64,000 nucleotides of DNA from contig NZ_JAKZAM010000023.1 of the NCBI RefSeq assembly GCF_022538055.1, positions 1 to 64,000 on the forward strand, given 5' to 3'. The notes under the pieces were generated by a model. The model was not told the origin of the DNA. It was given only the letters and a program-made list of their open reading frames with translations, and did no database searches. Below are positions 27,901 to 37,193 of the stretch, piece by piece; position 1 is the first letter of the stretch, and every line of letters begins with the position of its first letter. The translations under genes were made by a program, and so were the position numbers. The stretch is from Cognataquiflexum nitidum (GTDB taxonomy: Bacteria; Bacteroidota; Bacteroidia; Cytophagales; Cyclobacteriaceae).

Positions 27901-28447
27901 TAATAAGTAAATATGTTTTTTATCTATTTTGAGGCAAATTTTAAAAATTATGTGTGTCTGCTTTCTTGCCCGTAGCCAAGCGATAATTTATTGGAGGAGC
28001 CATTAAACACCCAGTGAAGAGTGGACTGTCGTTTGCGGACGAGTTTCCTCATTCGCTACCACCTCCTATAGCCCAAAGTCCAACATTGCGGATACTCATT
28101 TCAAAAATAACTCGGCCCTGACATGGCAAAGGGTTTCTAGAAAAAAAAGCTTTACCCATCCACCTGTGTGGATTGTTTTCTCAGACTTAGTTTGACCGGC
28201 AAGGCCGGTTATAAAAATTTTTGCATAGGTAGATTACCCAAAATGCTTTCAGGATTTTTGGGTTTTCCAAACAATATTAAATGTAGGATAATTTAGGTAT
28301 AACATAAATTTCTACCCATTTCAGCCTTAAAATTCGAATTAAGGTTGGGTTCTGTTAAAAAAAACTAGATAATCCCTTGAATATAATTTTTGAATTGATT
28401 TAACTTGTCCTCAAAATAAGAGCTCAATCACACAAAAACTTTGGAAA
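27896..28447. other. 550-base gap with a structured non-coding segment
   Basis: No protein gene is supported. Bases 27990-28085 hold a strong hairpin GCGGACGAG/CTCATTCGC (28035-28043, 28048-28056; one mismatch, one G-U) flanked by GGAGG (27993) with CCTCC (28062) and TGGACT (28022) with AGTCCA (28077). Further right is ACCGGC/GCCGGT (28195-28200, 28204-28209) followed by TATAAAAATTTTT, a possible terminator. The gap could carry a small RNA or remnants of a lost element. Confidence 0.45.
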
Positions 28448-28777
28448 GTGGAAGATCACAGAGGAAATGACAGAGAAGAAATCTTCTCAAAAAGAGTAAA
28501 GGCAGGTAAGAGGACTTACTTTTTTGATGTAAAATCAACAAAATCAAACGACTATTACCTCACCATTACAGAGAGTAAAAGAAGAATGCAGGGCGATAAT
28601 TTTGTTTTTGAGAAACATAAAATATTTCTCTATAAAGAAGATTTTGGTAAATTCATTGAAGCTTTGCAAAATGCTGTTGACCACGTCAAAAATGACCTGA
28701 TGCCAGAAGTAGATTTCTCTCAATATGACACAGAGGAATCTGAAACAGAATTCGACGACGAGCTAAAGTGGGAGTAA
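28448..28777 (+). CDS. Pur-alpha-like nucleic-acid binding protein (DUF3276)
   Basis: The 109-residue protein (GTG start) shows the PUR repeat fold of the Pur-alpha/DUF3276 family: EIFSKRVKAGKRTYFFDVKS, then YYLTITESKRR and FEKHKIFLYKEDFGKFIEAL. This matches single-domain bacterial Pur proteins such as BpuR of Borrelia, which bind purine-rich single-stranded DNA or RNA. The C terminus is acidic (DTEESETEFDDE). It is nearly universal in Bacteroidota, and its targets here are unknown. It stands alone. Confidence 0.92.
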   Translation: MEDHRGNDREEIFSKRVKAGKRTYFFDVKSTKSNDYYLTITESKRRMQGDNFVFEKHKIFLYKEDFGKFIEALQNAVDHVKNDLMPEVDFSQYDTEESETEFDDELKWE

Positions 28778-28898
28778 TCTCTACTTTTTAAAAAATAGGG
28801 AAAAAGGAATCTTTACAACGGGATTTGAAGTGGTTTGAATTATTCCACCTTAATATTTACCAAAGTGAATATTTCTTTTTCCTATCTTTCCTTTACAT

Positions 28899-29981
28899 AT
28901 GAAAAAGCCTGTCGTTGTTCTCTTACTTTTTATAGCAGTTCTTGGCGTTATAGGCTGGTATTTCTCAAACATCACCTTATATTTTATTTTTTCTTTGGTA
29001 TTGGCTGCAATACTTCGTCCATTGACCAACAGGTTAAACTCGTTTCATATAATCGGTCAACACACCCCTAGGTGGCTTGCAATTTTACTGTCTTTTGGCT
29101 TGGTCCTTACCTTAATTTTCCTGATCAGTTTGCTTTTTATACCTCTTATCAGCGCTCAGATAAAGGTTATTTCATCGTATGATCTTGATTACCTTTATGA
29201 ACAGATCCAAAACCCCGTAGGGAAAATTGAAGATTTATTGATCAAATACGAAATAGTGAAAAGTGATCCGGGCTTTCTCATCCTCCAAGTCAGGGAAACA
29301 TTAATCTCTAGCTTTGGGTCAATCAATTATCAAGAAATCGTCAACACAATAGTCAATACAACAAGTTCTTTTTTGGTGGGAGTGATGGCTGTTGGGTTTA
29401 TTTCATTTTTTCTGTTACTTGAAAATGGGCTTTTGAGAAGAAATATCATGGACCTGATTCCCAATTCCTATTTCGAATTATCAGTATCGACATTCAATAA
29501 GGTAGAAAGATTACTGTCAAATTATCTTATAGCCCTCCTGATTCAGATTACTTGCATTTTTTCATTGGCTGCCATAGGACTCACATTGATGGAAATTGAC
29601 TACGCCTTGACAATAGCCATGTTTGCCGCTGTAGCAAATCTCATTCCCTATGCCGGACCGATTTTGGGTGCTACTTTCGGGGTAATAGTTGGCCTTTCTA
29701 CCGGAAACTTTGAAAATTCCAACGAGATTACTTTCATGATAGTAAAGATTCTTTCGGTATTTGGCGTTGTTCAATTAACTGACAACATCATATTGCAGCC
29801 ATTGATTTTCTCCAAATCTGTAAAAGCACATCCTCTTGAAATTTTTGTGATTATCTTTGCCGGTGCGAAAATCGCCGGTATCCTTGGGATGATCTTTGCA
29901 ATTCCGGTTTACACCATTTTCAGGGTATCCGTATTGGAATTTTACCGGGGCTACCGAGAATACAGAATCTTTAAAATGTAA
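28899..29981 (+). CDS. AI-2E family transporter (PerM-type), copy 2
   Basis: The 360-residue membrane protein has the family arrangement of N-terminal helices (residues 5-55), a soluble loop (about 85-150) and a C-terminal helical bundle with conserved NLIPYAGPILG. Near the end it has LTDNIILQPLIFSK in place of the EANFLTPKIVG motif of the other two copies, so it belongs to a different subgroup. It probably exports a small solute, identity unknown. The next gene, ychF, starts only 14 bases downstream, so the two likely form an operon. TATCTTTC at 28883-28890 is a near-match to the -7 box. Confidence 0.88.
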   Translation: MKKPVVVLLLFIAVLGVIGWYFSNITLYFIFSLVLAAILRPLTNRLNSFHIIGQHTPRWLAILLSFGLVLTLIFLISLLFIPLISAQIKVISSYDLDYLYEQIQNPVGKIEDLLIKYEIVKSDPGFLILQVRETLISSFGSINYQEIVNTIVNTTSSFLVGVMAVGFISFFLLLENGLLRRNIMDLIPNSYFELSVSTFNKVERLLSNYLIALLIQITCIFSLAAIGLTLMEIDYALTIAMFAAVANLIPYAGPILGATFGVIVGLSTGNFENSNEITFMIVKILSVFGVVQLTDNIILQPLIFSKSVKAHPLEIFVIIFAGAKIAGILGMIFAIPVYTIFRVSVLEFYRGYREYRIFKM

Positions 29982-29995
29982 AAAAACAATCTTAA

Positions 29996-31093
29996 ATGGC
30001 TTTACAATGTGGCATCGTTGGCTTACCCAACGTTGGAAAATCAACTTTATTCAACGCACTTTCCGCTGCAAAAGCTGAAGCTGCAAACTTTCCTTTCTGT
30101 ACAATAGAACCAAATGTCGGAGTAGTAACCGTTCCGGACCAAAGGTTAGCTGTTTTAGAGAAGCTAGTAAATCCAAACCGCGTTGTACCAACCGTTATTG
30201 AGTTTGTCGACATCGCAGGATTGGTCAAGGGAGCTAGCAAAGGAGAAGGTTTGGGAAATAAATTTCTCGCTAATATCAGGGAAGTCGATGCAGTGATCCA
30301 TGTGATCAGGTGCTTTGATGATGAGAACATTGTGCACGTTGCCGGTGGTGTTGACCCGGAATTTGACAAAGAAGTCATCGACACCGAACTGCAGCTCAAA
30401 GATTTAGAATCAATTGATAAAAAAATAGCCAGGATAGAAAAAATAGCCAAATCCGGAGATGCAAGAGCACGAAAAGACCTGGAAGTTCTCCAAACATTCA
30501 AAACAGAACTCGAAGCAGGTAAAAATGCACGTGCAGTTTCGATCGACAAAGAGGAATTTGAAGCTGTTAGAGACTTACATCTTTTGACCATCAAGCCTGT
30601 GCTGTATGTCGCCAATGTGGATGAAAAAAGTCTTTCTACCGGCAATAAATATGTAGATCAGCTAAGAGAAAAAGTAAAAGAAGAGCATGCCGACGTAATC
30701 ATCCTATGTGCTGCTATTGAATCCCAAATTGCAGAATTGGACGATGCAGAAGAAAAAGCAATGTTTTTGGGAGAATATGGACTCGATGAAAGCGGTTTGA
30801 ACAAATTGATTTCAGGAGCTTACAAGCTGCTTGATTTAATTACTTATTTTACCGCAGGTGTTCAGGAAGTAAGGGCATGGACCATCAAAAAAGGATGGAA
30901 AGCACCACAAGCGGCCGGAGTAATCCACACTGATTTTGAACGAGGATTTATAAAAGCTGAAGTTATCAAGCTTTCGGATTATGAAATGTATAAATCAGAG
31001 GCGGGTTGTAGGGAAAATGGCAAAATATCGATTGAGGGCAAAGAATATGTCGTTCAAGATGGAGATATCATGCATTTTAGATTCAATGTATAA
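29996..31093 (+). CDS. ychF: Ribosome-associated P-loop ATPase YchF
   Basis: The 365-residue protein is the universally conserved Obg-family ATPase YchF (OLA1 in eukaryotes). The Walker A motif GLPNVGKST is at residues 7-15 and the Walker B region at VEFVDIAGLVKGASKGEGLG. The motif NVDE (near residue 205) replaces the GTP-specific NKxD, which explains its ATP preference. The C-terminal TGS domain ends with the typical VVQDGDIMHFRFNV. It binds the ribosome and takes part in stress responses. Size is normal. Confidence 0.97.
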   Translation: MALQCGIVGLPNVGKSTLFNALSAAKAEAANFPFCTIEPNVGVVTVPDQRLAVLEKLVNPNRVVPTVIEFVDIAGLVKGASKGEGLGNKFLANIREVDAVIHVIRCFDDENIVHVAGGVDPEFDKEVIDTELQLKDLESIDKKIARIEKIAKSGDARARKDLEVLQTFKTELEAGKNARAVSIDKEEFEAVRDLHLLTIKPVLYVANVDEKSLSTGNKYVDQLREKVKEEHADVIILCAAIESQIAELDDAEEKAMFLGEYGLDESGLNKLISGAYKLLDLITYFTAGVQEVRAWTIKKGWKAPQAAGVIHTDFERGFIKAEVIKLSDYEMYKSEAGCRENGKISIEGKEYVVQDGDIMHFRFNV

Positions 31094-31115
31094 CAAAATT
31101 TATAAAATTAATTTG

Positions 31116-31123
31116 TACTTTTG
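31116..31123 (+). promoter_or_regulatory. -7 box upstream of cas6
   Basis: TACTTTTG is an exact match to TAnnTTTG, 77 bases before the cas6 start, so cas6 can be expressed independently of ychF. No TTG was found at -33. Confidence 0.5.
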
Positions 31124-31200
31124 CAAGAACCGTGAAAAATGCGAATAACAATTAAAAGCAAAATTTAAATTATTGTTTCATTTCTATTTTTAACAAAACC

Positions 31201-32070
31201 GTGAGAATAAGATTAATATTTTCGTTAAAAAACAAAGGGGCTTATTTACCCTTCCATCACCAGTACATCTTGGCTCAATTCTTAAAAGGATTGATAGTGA
31301 AAGGTGGCAGGGAGGATTTTTTTAACTACAATTACTTCAATTTCTCTGGTCTAAAAGGTCAGACCAAAGTAAGTCGAAGCGGACTTCACTACTACTCGAG
31401 CTTAGTCACTCTAGTGCTTTCATCACCCAATGAAGAATTTATGGACTATTTGCTGGAGCAGGTATTCGAAACTCCTAAAATTGAGTTAGGAAACCTTATC
31501 CTTTCCCCTGAGTACACAGAACAGGAAACGGAGCCAACATTAGAGGTGTCAAACAAGTTTGTTTGTATCTCTCCATTGGTGTTGCTCACTCCTGCTTTCA
31601 ATGATGAGTCAGGAAAAAGATTTATCAACCCGGATACAGATGAATTCTCTGATCTGTTGTATGAATCTACCCTGACTAGGATGGAAAGATCAGGATGGTA
31701 CAACCAAGAACAAATGGAATCCTTCTACAAATTCCAAGTTGTGCCTGACATGAATTATGTAAATAAGTTGAGAGAGCAGCAGAAGAAATTTGCTAGAATC
31801 TACTCCGTTTACGACATGGATGTCAAATATGAAGTTAGAGGGTATACCTTGCCTTTTACTTTGTACGCAGCTCCAGAGGTACAGGACTTCGTGTTTAAGT
31901 GCGGATTGGGTGCATTTACCCACAAAGGATTTGGTATGCTAGACCTTGCCAACCATGCTCCTAACCAACGCGCTGAGCCCTATAAGTTCAAGAGAGAAGG
32001 TTTCATTCCTTACAAAGCCCAAGACAGACCTAAGTCCGGGGAAATGGAAGAAGGACAAGAGGAACTTTAA
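31201..32070 (+). CDS. cas6: Cas6-family CRISPR RNA endoribonuclease, solitary
   Basis: The 289-residue protein starts at GTG. It has the Cas6 layout of two ferredoxin-like (RAMP) folds: the N-terminal strand MRIRLIFSLKN, a helix starting LPFHHQYILAQFLKGLI (His19 and His20 are candidate catalytic residues), a strand with YNYFNFSGL, and ISSP-like LVLSSPNEEFMDYLLE. Near the C terminus is the glycine-rich loop CGLGAFTHKGFGML, diagnostic of the family. Cas6 cuts CRISPR precursor RNA within repeats. No array, cas1, cas2, cas3, cas5, cas7 or cas10 lies within the window, so the target is unknown. It has its own promoter box and ends in a strong terminator. Confidence 0.86.
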   Translation: MRIRLIFSLKNKGAYLPFHHQYILAQFLKGLIVKGGREDFFNYNYFNFSGLKGQTKVSRSGLHYYSSLVTLVLSSPNEEFMDYLLEQVFETPKIELGNLILSPEYTEQETEPTLEVSNKFVCISPLVLLTPAFNDESGKRFINPDTDEFSDLLYESTLTRMERSGWYNQEQMESFYKFQVVPDMNYVNKLREQQKKFARIYSVYDMDVKYEVRGYTLPFTLYAAPEVQDFVFKCGLGAFTHKGFGMLDLANHAPNQRAEPYKFKREGFIPYKAQDRPKSGEMEEGQEEL

Positions 32071-32105
32071 AACAATAAAACCGGCCACAAGCCGGTTTTA
32101 TTGTT
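32071..32105. terminator. Bidirectional terminator after cas6
   Basis: A perfect 15-bp stem AACAATAAAACCGGC/GCCGGTTTTATTGTT (32071-32085, 32091-32105) has a 5-base loop and T-rich arms on both strands. It lies directly after the cas6 stop and before the convergent sugar dehydrogenase gene. Confidence 0.93.
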
Positions 32106-32139
32106 TACTTTCTTTTTTCTTTCTCGGTATCACCATTTT

Positions 32140-34842
32140 TCAATCAGGTTTAAATCTGACAGTATTCATCAGAAATGAGCCCCAAATATCTACCCCTGTT
32201 TCAGTATGAAAAATAATGTACAGATCTTCCCTACCATTCGTTTCTTCTATTTTCAGACTGTAATCAAACCATTTAGTCTGTTTGCTTTTTGGCCTGTTTT
32301 CTTCACTGAGAACCGGAGTTTTCCCAATTAACTTCCCGTCTACACCACCGACTCTCACTTCAAACCAACCTGATTTCTTATTCGGATCAAGAGAAAAAAC
32401 CATCTTTTTTACCTCTCTTAGGTCAATTCCATTGAATACGATATAGGAACGACTTTCAGTAAACTTGACCATTTTTGTATCCTGCCAATTGGCTTTTGCC
32501 GTACCTTCAAAATAATCAGCATCGGCAGCCAATAACATAGGGTTTCTCAGCACAACCTGTTCCCTTCTCAGTATTGGCGCAATTTCATTTGCACCTTTAT
32601 CCTGATAGCTTACGGTCAAGAGATATGTCCCATTCAAATCCCTTTTGGCATGTTGGTTTAAATTCAAAACACCTTGCGCAGCAATCCGGTTTTTGGGATT
32701 AGATTGCTTATTTGGAGATAAGGAAAGCACATAATCCACCATCGATTCAATGTCTCCTTTTGGTAGATGGGAGTGGCTTGGCATCTGTCGCTCGCCCCAA
32801 ACTCCACCACCACCATTTGTAATTTTTTGAACCAAATAATTTTTCCCTTCCGGATTATTTTCATATTTGACCGCCACCGAGGCATAACTTGGCCCAATGG
32901 AAGGGTTATCTATACCATGACAGGCGTTGCATCCACTCTTTACGGTAAGGTTTTGTCCCAACAATGTTGCTGAGGGCATTTCCTGCTGATGCCCTTCTGC
33001 AGCTTCTACCCTATCGAAGCCATTCTTCAAATAATCCCATGTGACCATAATCTTATCCATCGGAATGACGCCATCTTCACGGTCTGTGACAGTCACCTGA
33101 TAGTCAAGGACGGGGTTTTCCCAATAAAAAGACTGGTTTTTGTCCATTTGAATTGTAATTACAGGGGGCTCATTGCCCACTGTAACTTCGAGTTGGTAGG
33201 TGTCAATTTTCCCCTCATTGTCTGTGACGGTCAGGGTAGGTTTGAAAATTCCGGTTTTCTCATAGGTGAATGTGGGATTTCGTTCCTTCGACTGTATTTT
33301 CCCTGTCCCTTCAAAATCCCATCCATAGGTCAACAAGCTGTCGCCTTCATCAAAATCCATGCTTCCCGCACTCGAAAATTGAACTGTAAAAGGCGCAGCA
33401 CCCTGGTTTTTATCCGCAGCCGCTTTGGCCACAGGCTTTCGGTTACCTGCACTGAATTCTATTTTGTACAATCCTGAGTCGTCATTTTGAGCTGACCAAT
33501 AAGTCCCATATTCGAGTACATAAAGAGAACCGTCGGGTCCAAACTGCATGTCCACCGGTTTATCAAAAACTACCGTGGGAAGAAACCTTTCCATGGAATC
33601 CAAATCAGAATTCTCATCCATCGTGACAGTGAATATCCAATTCCGCATCCAATCATAGATAAACAGTTTGCCATGATAGTATTTTGGGAATTTCACCTCT
33701 GTCTTTGGAAACAAGTCGTGGTAATAAACCGGTCCTGCCATGGCATTGCGCCCTCCTGAACCTAGCTGTGGAAATTCCTCAGAATCGGCATAGGGATACC
33801 ATATAAATGCCGGTTGGGCGGGCGGAAGTTGTTTGACTCCGGTATTGTTTGGAGAATTATTTACCGGTGCCTTGGGATCATATTCAAAAATGCTTTGCTG
33901 CTTATCAAAATCATAATACCAATATGGCTTATTGTTGGCAATCAGATATGGCCAACCAAAGAAGCCTGCTTTCTTGGCTTGATTGACTTCATCGTAACCT
34001 CTCGGTCCTCTTTGAAGACTGTCTTTTGTGGCATCAGGTCCCACTTCTCCCCAATATAAATACCCGTTCTTTTGATCTACCGAAATTCGGAATGGGTTTC
34101 TATTTCCCTTGACATAAATCTCAGGACGGGTATCAGGAGTTCCTACCGGAAAAAGATTGCCCTCAGGAATAGTATATGTCCCATCTGCCTGAGGTGTAAT
34201 TCTCAATATCCCTCCCCGAAGGTCATTGCTATTGCCGGAACTTCTCTGCGCATCGACGTTTTCAGGCCTTCCCTTTCGCTCATCGATGGGATTGAAGCTG
34301 TCAGATTCGAAAGGAGTAGTGTCATCACCAAGTGAAAGGAAAAGATTCCCTTTGTGATCAAACTCAATTGAGCCACCACTATGGCAACAACCCCTAAAAT
34401 GGGGAATCTCCAACATGATTTTTTCAGATGACATGTCTATCATGTCCTCTACAAGCGTAAATCTTGACAACCGGTTGATGCTGACAGGTCCTACAGGAGC
34501 ATAGTAAAGGTAAATCCAATTATTTTTATCAAAGCCGGGATCCTTTGCCAATCCCAACAATCCATCTTCCCCATCAAAGTAAACGTTTAGAAAACCGATT
34601 TCTTTGGTCCCTCCATTTGAGGGCTCATACATTTTGACTTTCCCTTTTCTCTCAATGAATATCACCCTCCCATCACTAAGCACTTCCAATTCCATGGGTT
34701 CATCCAGTTTTTCCACCAATGCGACTTTGGTAAAGCGGCTATCCTCCGGTTTTTCGGTGACAAATTTCTCCTCCTCTGTTTGGCAGGAGGAAAAAATAGT
34801 AAGCATCGCTGAAAAAAGAATAATGGCAAAAAGAGATTTCAT
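32140..34842 (-). CDS. Exported multidomain PQQ-type sugar dehydrogenase with PKD and cytochrome c domains
   Basis: The 900-residue lipoprotein (lipobox FSSC near residue 19) combines several modules. Residues about 35-440 form a glucose/sorbosone dehydrogenase-type beta propeller (GGILRITPQADGTYTIPEGN, and DEVNQAKKAGFFGWPY). About 450-535 is a PKD domain (GWDFEGTGKIQSKE). Around 600-700 is a cytochrome c domain with heme motif CNACH and a downstream Met in RQMPSH. The C-terminal part (about 770-900) looks like a CBM6-type carbohydrate-binding domain. It likely oxidises a sugar or polyol at the cell surface and passes electrons to the fused heme. An upstream in-frame ATG at 34932 would hide the signal. 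Confidence 0.88.
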   Translation of the reverse strand: MKSLFAIILFSAMLTIFSSCQTEEEKFVTEKPEDSRFTKVALVEKLDEPMELEVLSDGRVIFIERKGKVKMYEPSNGGTKEIGFLNVYFDGEDGLLGLAKDPGFDKNNWIYLYYAPVGPVSINRLSRFTLVEDMIDMSSEKIMLEIPHFRGCCHSGGSIEFDHKGNLFLSLGDDTTPFESDSFNPIDERKGRPENVDAQRSSGNSNDLRGGILRITPQADGTYTIPEGNLFPVGTPDTRPEIYVKGNRNPFRISVDQKNGYLYWGEVGPDATKDSLQRGPRGYDEVNQAKKAGFFGWPYLIANNKPYWYYDFDKQQSIFEYDPKAPVNNSPNNTGVKQLPPAQPAFIWYPYADSEEFPQLGSGGRNAMAGPVYYHDLFPKTEVKFPKYYHGKLFIYDWMRNWIFTVTMDENSDLDSMERFLPTVVFDKPVDMQFGPDGSLYVLEYGTYWSAQNDDSGLYKIEFSAGNRKPVAKAAADKNQGAAPFTVQFSSAGSMDFDEGDSLLTYGWDFEGTGKIQSKERNPTFTYEKTGIFKPTLTVTDNEGKIDTYQLEVTVGNEPPVITIQMDKNQSFYWENPVLDYQVTVTDREDGVIPMDKIMVTWDYLKNGFDRVEAAEGHQQEMPSATLLGQNLTVKSGCNACHGIDNPSIGPSYASVAVKYENNPEGKNYLVQKITNGGGGVWGERQMPSHSHLPKGDIESMVDYVLSLSPNKQSNPKNRIAAQGVLNLNQHAKRDLNGTYLLTVSYQDKGANEIAPILRREQVVLRNPMLLAADADYFEGTAKANWQDTKMVKFTESRSYIVFNGIDLREVKKMVFSLDPNKKSGWFEVRVGGVDGKLIGKTPVLSEENRPKSKQTKWFDYSLKIEETNGREDLYIIFHTETGVDIWGSFLMNTVRFKPD

Positions 34843-34895
34843 GGGTCTAATGGGTTTCAGATTAGACCCAAGATATAGAAAATAAGATTTAATTA

Positions 34896-34927
34896 AACAA
34901 AAAAATCCCCTAGAGGCTAGGGGATTT
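34896..34927 (-). terminator. Terminator after the PorT-like gene
   Basis: A 10-bp stem AAATCCCCTA/TAGGGGATTT (34903-34912, 34918-34927) with a 5-base loop is followed on the minus strand by TTTTTTTGTTT. It lies 22 bases past the stop. Confidence 0.9.
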
Positions 34928-34949
34928 AACAAATGGATTGTGGAGTCAT

Positions 34950-35528
34950 TTAAAATTTAAAGGAGAGGCCTAGCATCAACTGTTGGTATCTGAAATCACC
35001 ATCCCCGGTAAAGACATTATCAATGTTTACCGTTTGCCCATTGAGCACTCTCTCATACCTGAGATCCAATCCGACATTTCCAAGGTTGAGTCCAATTCCA
35101 AATTGATAGCCTGCATTGAATTTGTCAAATTCGAAATCCCTCAATTCGTCTTCTATGTAGTAATGGAAAGAAGGTCCGGCAAAAACTGAAACTAGAGATC
35201 CCAGCAGATTTAATCCAACCAGTACAGGCGCATCAAGTCGTTGGGTTTGCAATTGGACTGAATTGATTTCTGATTTTAAATTGGTATAGTTAAGTTCCGG
35301 TCTCAAAAAAACCGGCCCTGCATTTACCTTCCCAAATAATCCCAAATGGTAACCAAGGTTATTTTTTGGATCTCCCCAAATCGCCTCAGCATCCTTAAAA
35401 TACTGTCCGTTTGAATTGTAATTTAATCCTCCTTTGATTCCAAACCCTCCTCCGGTTTGAGAATAACCTGAATGGTAAAATACCATCAGGACAAACATGA
35501 GTAAGCTCGCTTTGATTGTAGTTTTCAT
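34950..35528 (-). CDS. Outer-membrane beta-barrel protein (PorT family)
   Basis: The 192-residue protein has a signal peptide (MKTTIKASLLMFVLMVFYHS, then GYSQ) and a mature part of alternating short strands ending in FKF, the normal outer-membrane assembly signal. The pattern of GFGIKGGLNYNSNGQ, then YHLGLFGKVNAGPVFLRPEL, fits the outer-membrane beta-barrel/PorT-like family common in Bacteroidota. Eight strands are expected. The upstream ATG at 35567 would disrupt the signal and was not used. Precise function is unknown. Confidence 0.85.
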   Translation of the reverse strand: MKTTIKASLLMFVLMVFYHSGYSQTGGGFGIKGGLNYNSNGQYFKDAEAIWGDPKNNLGYHLGLFGKVNAGPVFLRPELNYTNLKSEINSVQLQTQRLDAPVLVGLNLLGSLVSVFAGPSFHYYIEDELRDFEFDKFNAGYQFGIGLNLGNVGLDLRYERVLNGQTVNIDNVFTGDGDFRYQQLMLGLSFKF

Positions 35529-35796
35529 AATAGTTGGTTTATGTGAATTAAAATTTGTTTTCAGCAAATAACATTATGGTTGGCGCAAATCTGACAATTC
35601 TTTTTTGAGCAATTGTTAATCTTTGCAAACACATTCATCTGATTTGCTGTTAGTAAACGTATATCTTCCGGATTCTTGTATAATTTAAATGTCCATCATT
35701 CAAATGTCTTTATAGACAGCAACCGAATCCCAAGAATGTCAATTATCTAAAATCATGCCTCATTCAAGTTCAATAGTCAAAAAAGTCAATAAGATT

Positions 35797-36900
35797 ATGG
35801 CCTTTTCTAAAAAAATCCTTTATCTGGTGTTAATACCCACTTTCAGTCTTTTCGTGTTTTCCTGCTCACAGGCAGAAAATGGAAAACAAAAAAGTGAAAA
35901 TTCCGATGCTCCTGAAGAAATTTATGATGGACCGACAGCTTTTGCCACTTTTGCAGGTGGGTGCTTTTGGTGTATAGAAGCTCCTTTTGAGGGAGTTGAC
36001 GGTATTGTATCTGTAGTTTCTGGCTATGCCGGTGGCAAAGAAAAAAATCCAACCTATTCGGATGTATCAGGAGGAAAAACAACCCACAGAGAATCTGTAC
36101 AAGTCACTTATAACCCTGATATCATCAGCTACTCGGAGATACTGGAAATTTTCTGGCAGCAATTTGAACCGACTGACGAAGGAGGTTCATTTTACGACAG
36201 GGGATTTCAATACACTTCTGCGGTGTTTTATCATGACAAAATCCAAAAGGAAGTTGCTAAAGCTTCCCTACAAAAGCTTTCCCAATCAGGTAAATTTGAC
36301 AAACCCATCGTGACTCCTTTGATCAAGTTTACTAATTTTTATCCGGCGGAAGATTACCATCAGGATTATTACAAAAAAAACCCGACCGAATATTATGCTT
36401 ATAGAACAGGTTCGGGAAGGGATGCATTTATTGCAAAACATTGGCCCGTAAAATTGGAAGACAAATACAAAAAACCTTCTGACTCAGAGTTGAAAAAAAG
36501 GCTTACCGACCTTCAATACCAAGTCACCATGCATGAGGAGACTGAAAGGGCCTTTTCTAATGAATATAATGGCAACAAAGAAGAAGGAATCTATGTCTGC
36601 ATTGTTTCGGGTGTGCCTTTGTTCAGTTCTTCGGATAAATATGAGTCCTATTCAGGTTGGCCGAGTTTCACCAAACCTCTCGATGCCCGTGTCATCGGCA
36701 AACCGACCGATACCGCTTACGGCATGATGCGTGTGGAAGTCAGGAGCAAACTCGGTGATTCCCATCTCGGGCACGTATTCAATGACGGACCCGAACCTAC
36801 CAATCTCCGTTATTGTATGAATTCAGCAGCCATGAAATTCATTCCAAAAAAAGATATGGAAAAAGAAGGTTACAAAGATTGGCTTTGGGTAGTCGATTAA
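35797..36900 (+). CDS. msrAB: Exported bifunctional methionine sulfoxide reductase MsrA-MsrB
   Basis: The 367-residue lipoprotein (lipobox VFSC, Cys23) repairs oxidised methionine in envelope proteins. The MsrA domain (about 48-200) has the active motif GCFWC with catalytic Cys56 and handles the S-sulfoxide. The MsrB domain (about 230-365) has catalytic Cys340 in RYCMNSAAM and handles the R-form. The MsrB domain lacks the two CxxC zinc motifs found in many free-standing enzymes. The order A then B in one chain is the common fusion. An ATG at 35755 would put an odd tail before the signal peptide. Confidence 0.95.
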   Translation: MAFSKKILYLVLIPTFSLFVFSCSQAENGKQKSENSDAPEEIYDGPTAFATFAGGCFWCIEAPFEGVDGIVSVVSGYAGGKEKNPTYSDVSGGKTTHRESVQVTYNPDIISYSEILEIFWQQFEPTDEGGSFYDRGFQYTSAVFYHDKIQKEVAKASLQKLSQSGKFDKPIVTPLIKFTNFYPAEDYHQDYYKKNPTEYYAYRTGSGRDAFIAKHWPVKLEDKYKKPSDSELKKRLTDLQYQVTMHEETERAFSNEYNGNKEEGIYVCIVSGVPLFSSSDKYESYSGWPSFTKPLDARVIGKPTDTAYGMMRVEVRSKLGDSHLGHVFNDGPEPTNLRYCMNSAAMKFIPKKDMEKEGYKDWLWVVD

Positions 36901-36950
36901 AAACCTACACACAGAGGGGTAGTTACAACGCTTAGCGCCTACTACAAACT

Positions 36951-37190
36951 TCACTCAACCAGCGTATTGATATTGTACGCGAAAGTGCCATTCCGCATGA
37001 GTAGGGCATTCTCCGTAAAATTCTTTTCTCCAAAATTCTGATTGAAACGCTCTTCTAATTGTCGTGACAGTGTAATGACAATTAGCCTTCCATATTCGGC
37101 ACGTTTATGTTCCAAAATAAAGTCATTAATCCGCTTTCCTGCTTGCCAATAAAGTAAGGTCATTGCACTGTTTACTTGAGATAGTGCCCC
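36951..37190 (-). pseudogene. Fragment of a DUF1016 (YhcG-type) nuclease-like gene
   Basis: The frame reads in order ALSQVNSAMTLLYWQAGKRI, then AEYGRLIVITLSRQLEERF, which is the conserved N-terminal domain of DUF1016/YhcG proteins, which are often found next to restriction-modification systems. Only about 75 residues remain of the usual 330-370. Both the real start and the entire C-terminal PD-(D/E)XK nuclease domain are missing. The upstream end runs into the broken oxidoreductase gene at about 37190. It is a clear gene remnant; the short ATG frame 36951-37163 is probably not a functional gene. Confidence 0.8.
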
Positions 37191-37193
37191 GGA

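Noticed and set aside
31094..32140. CRISPR array next to cas6
   Set aside because: Flanks were read for 25-40 base direct repeats with regular spacing; none are present here or elsewhere in the window.
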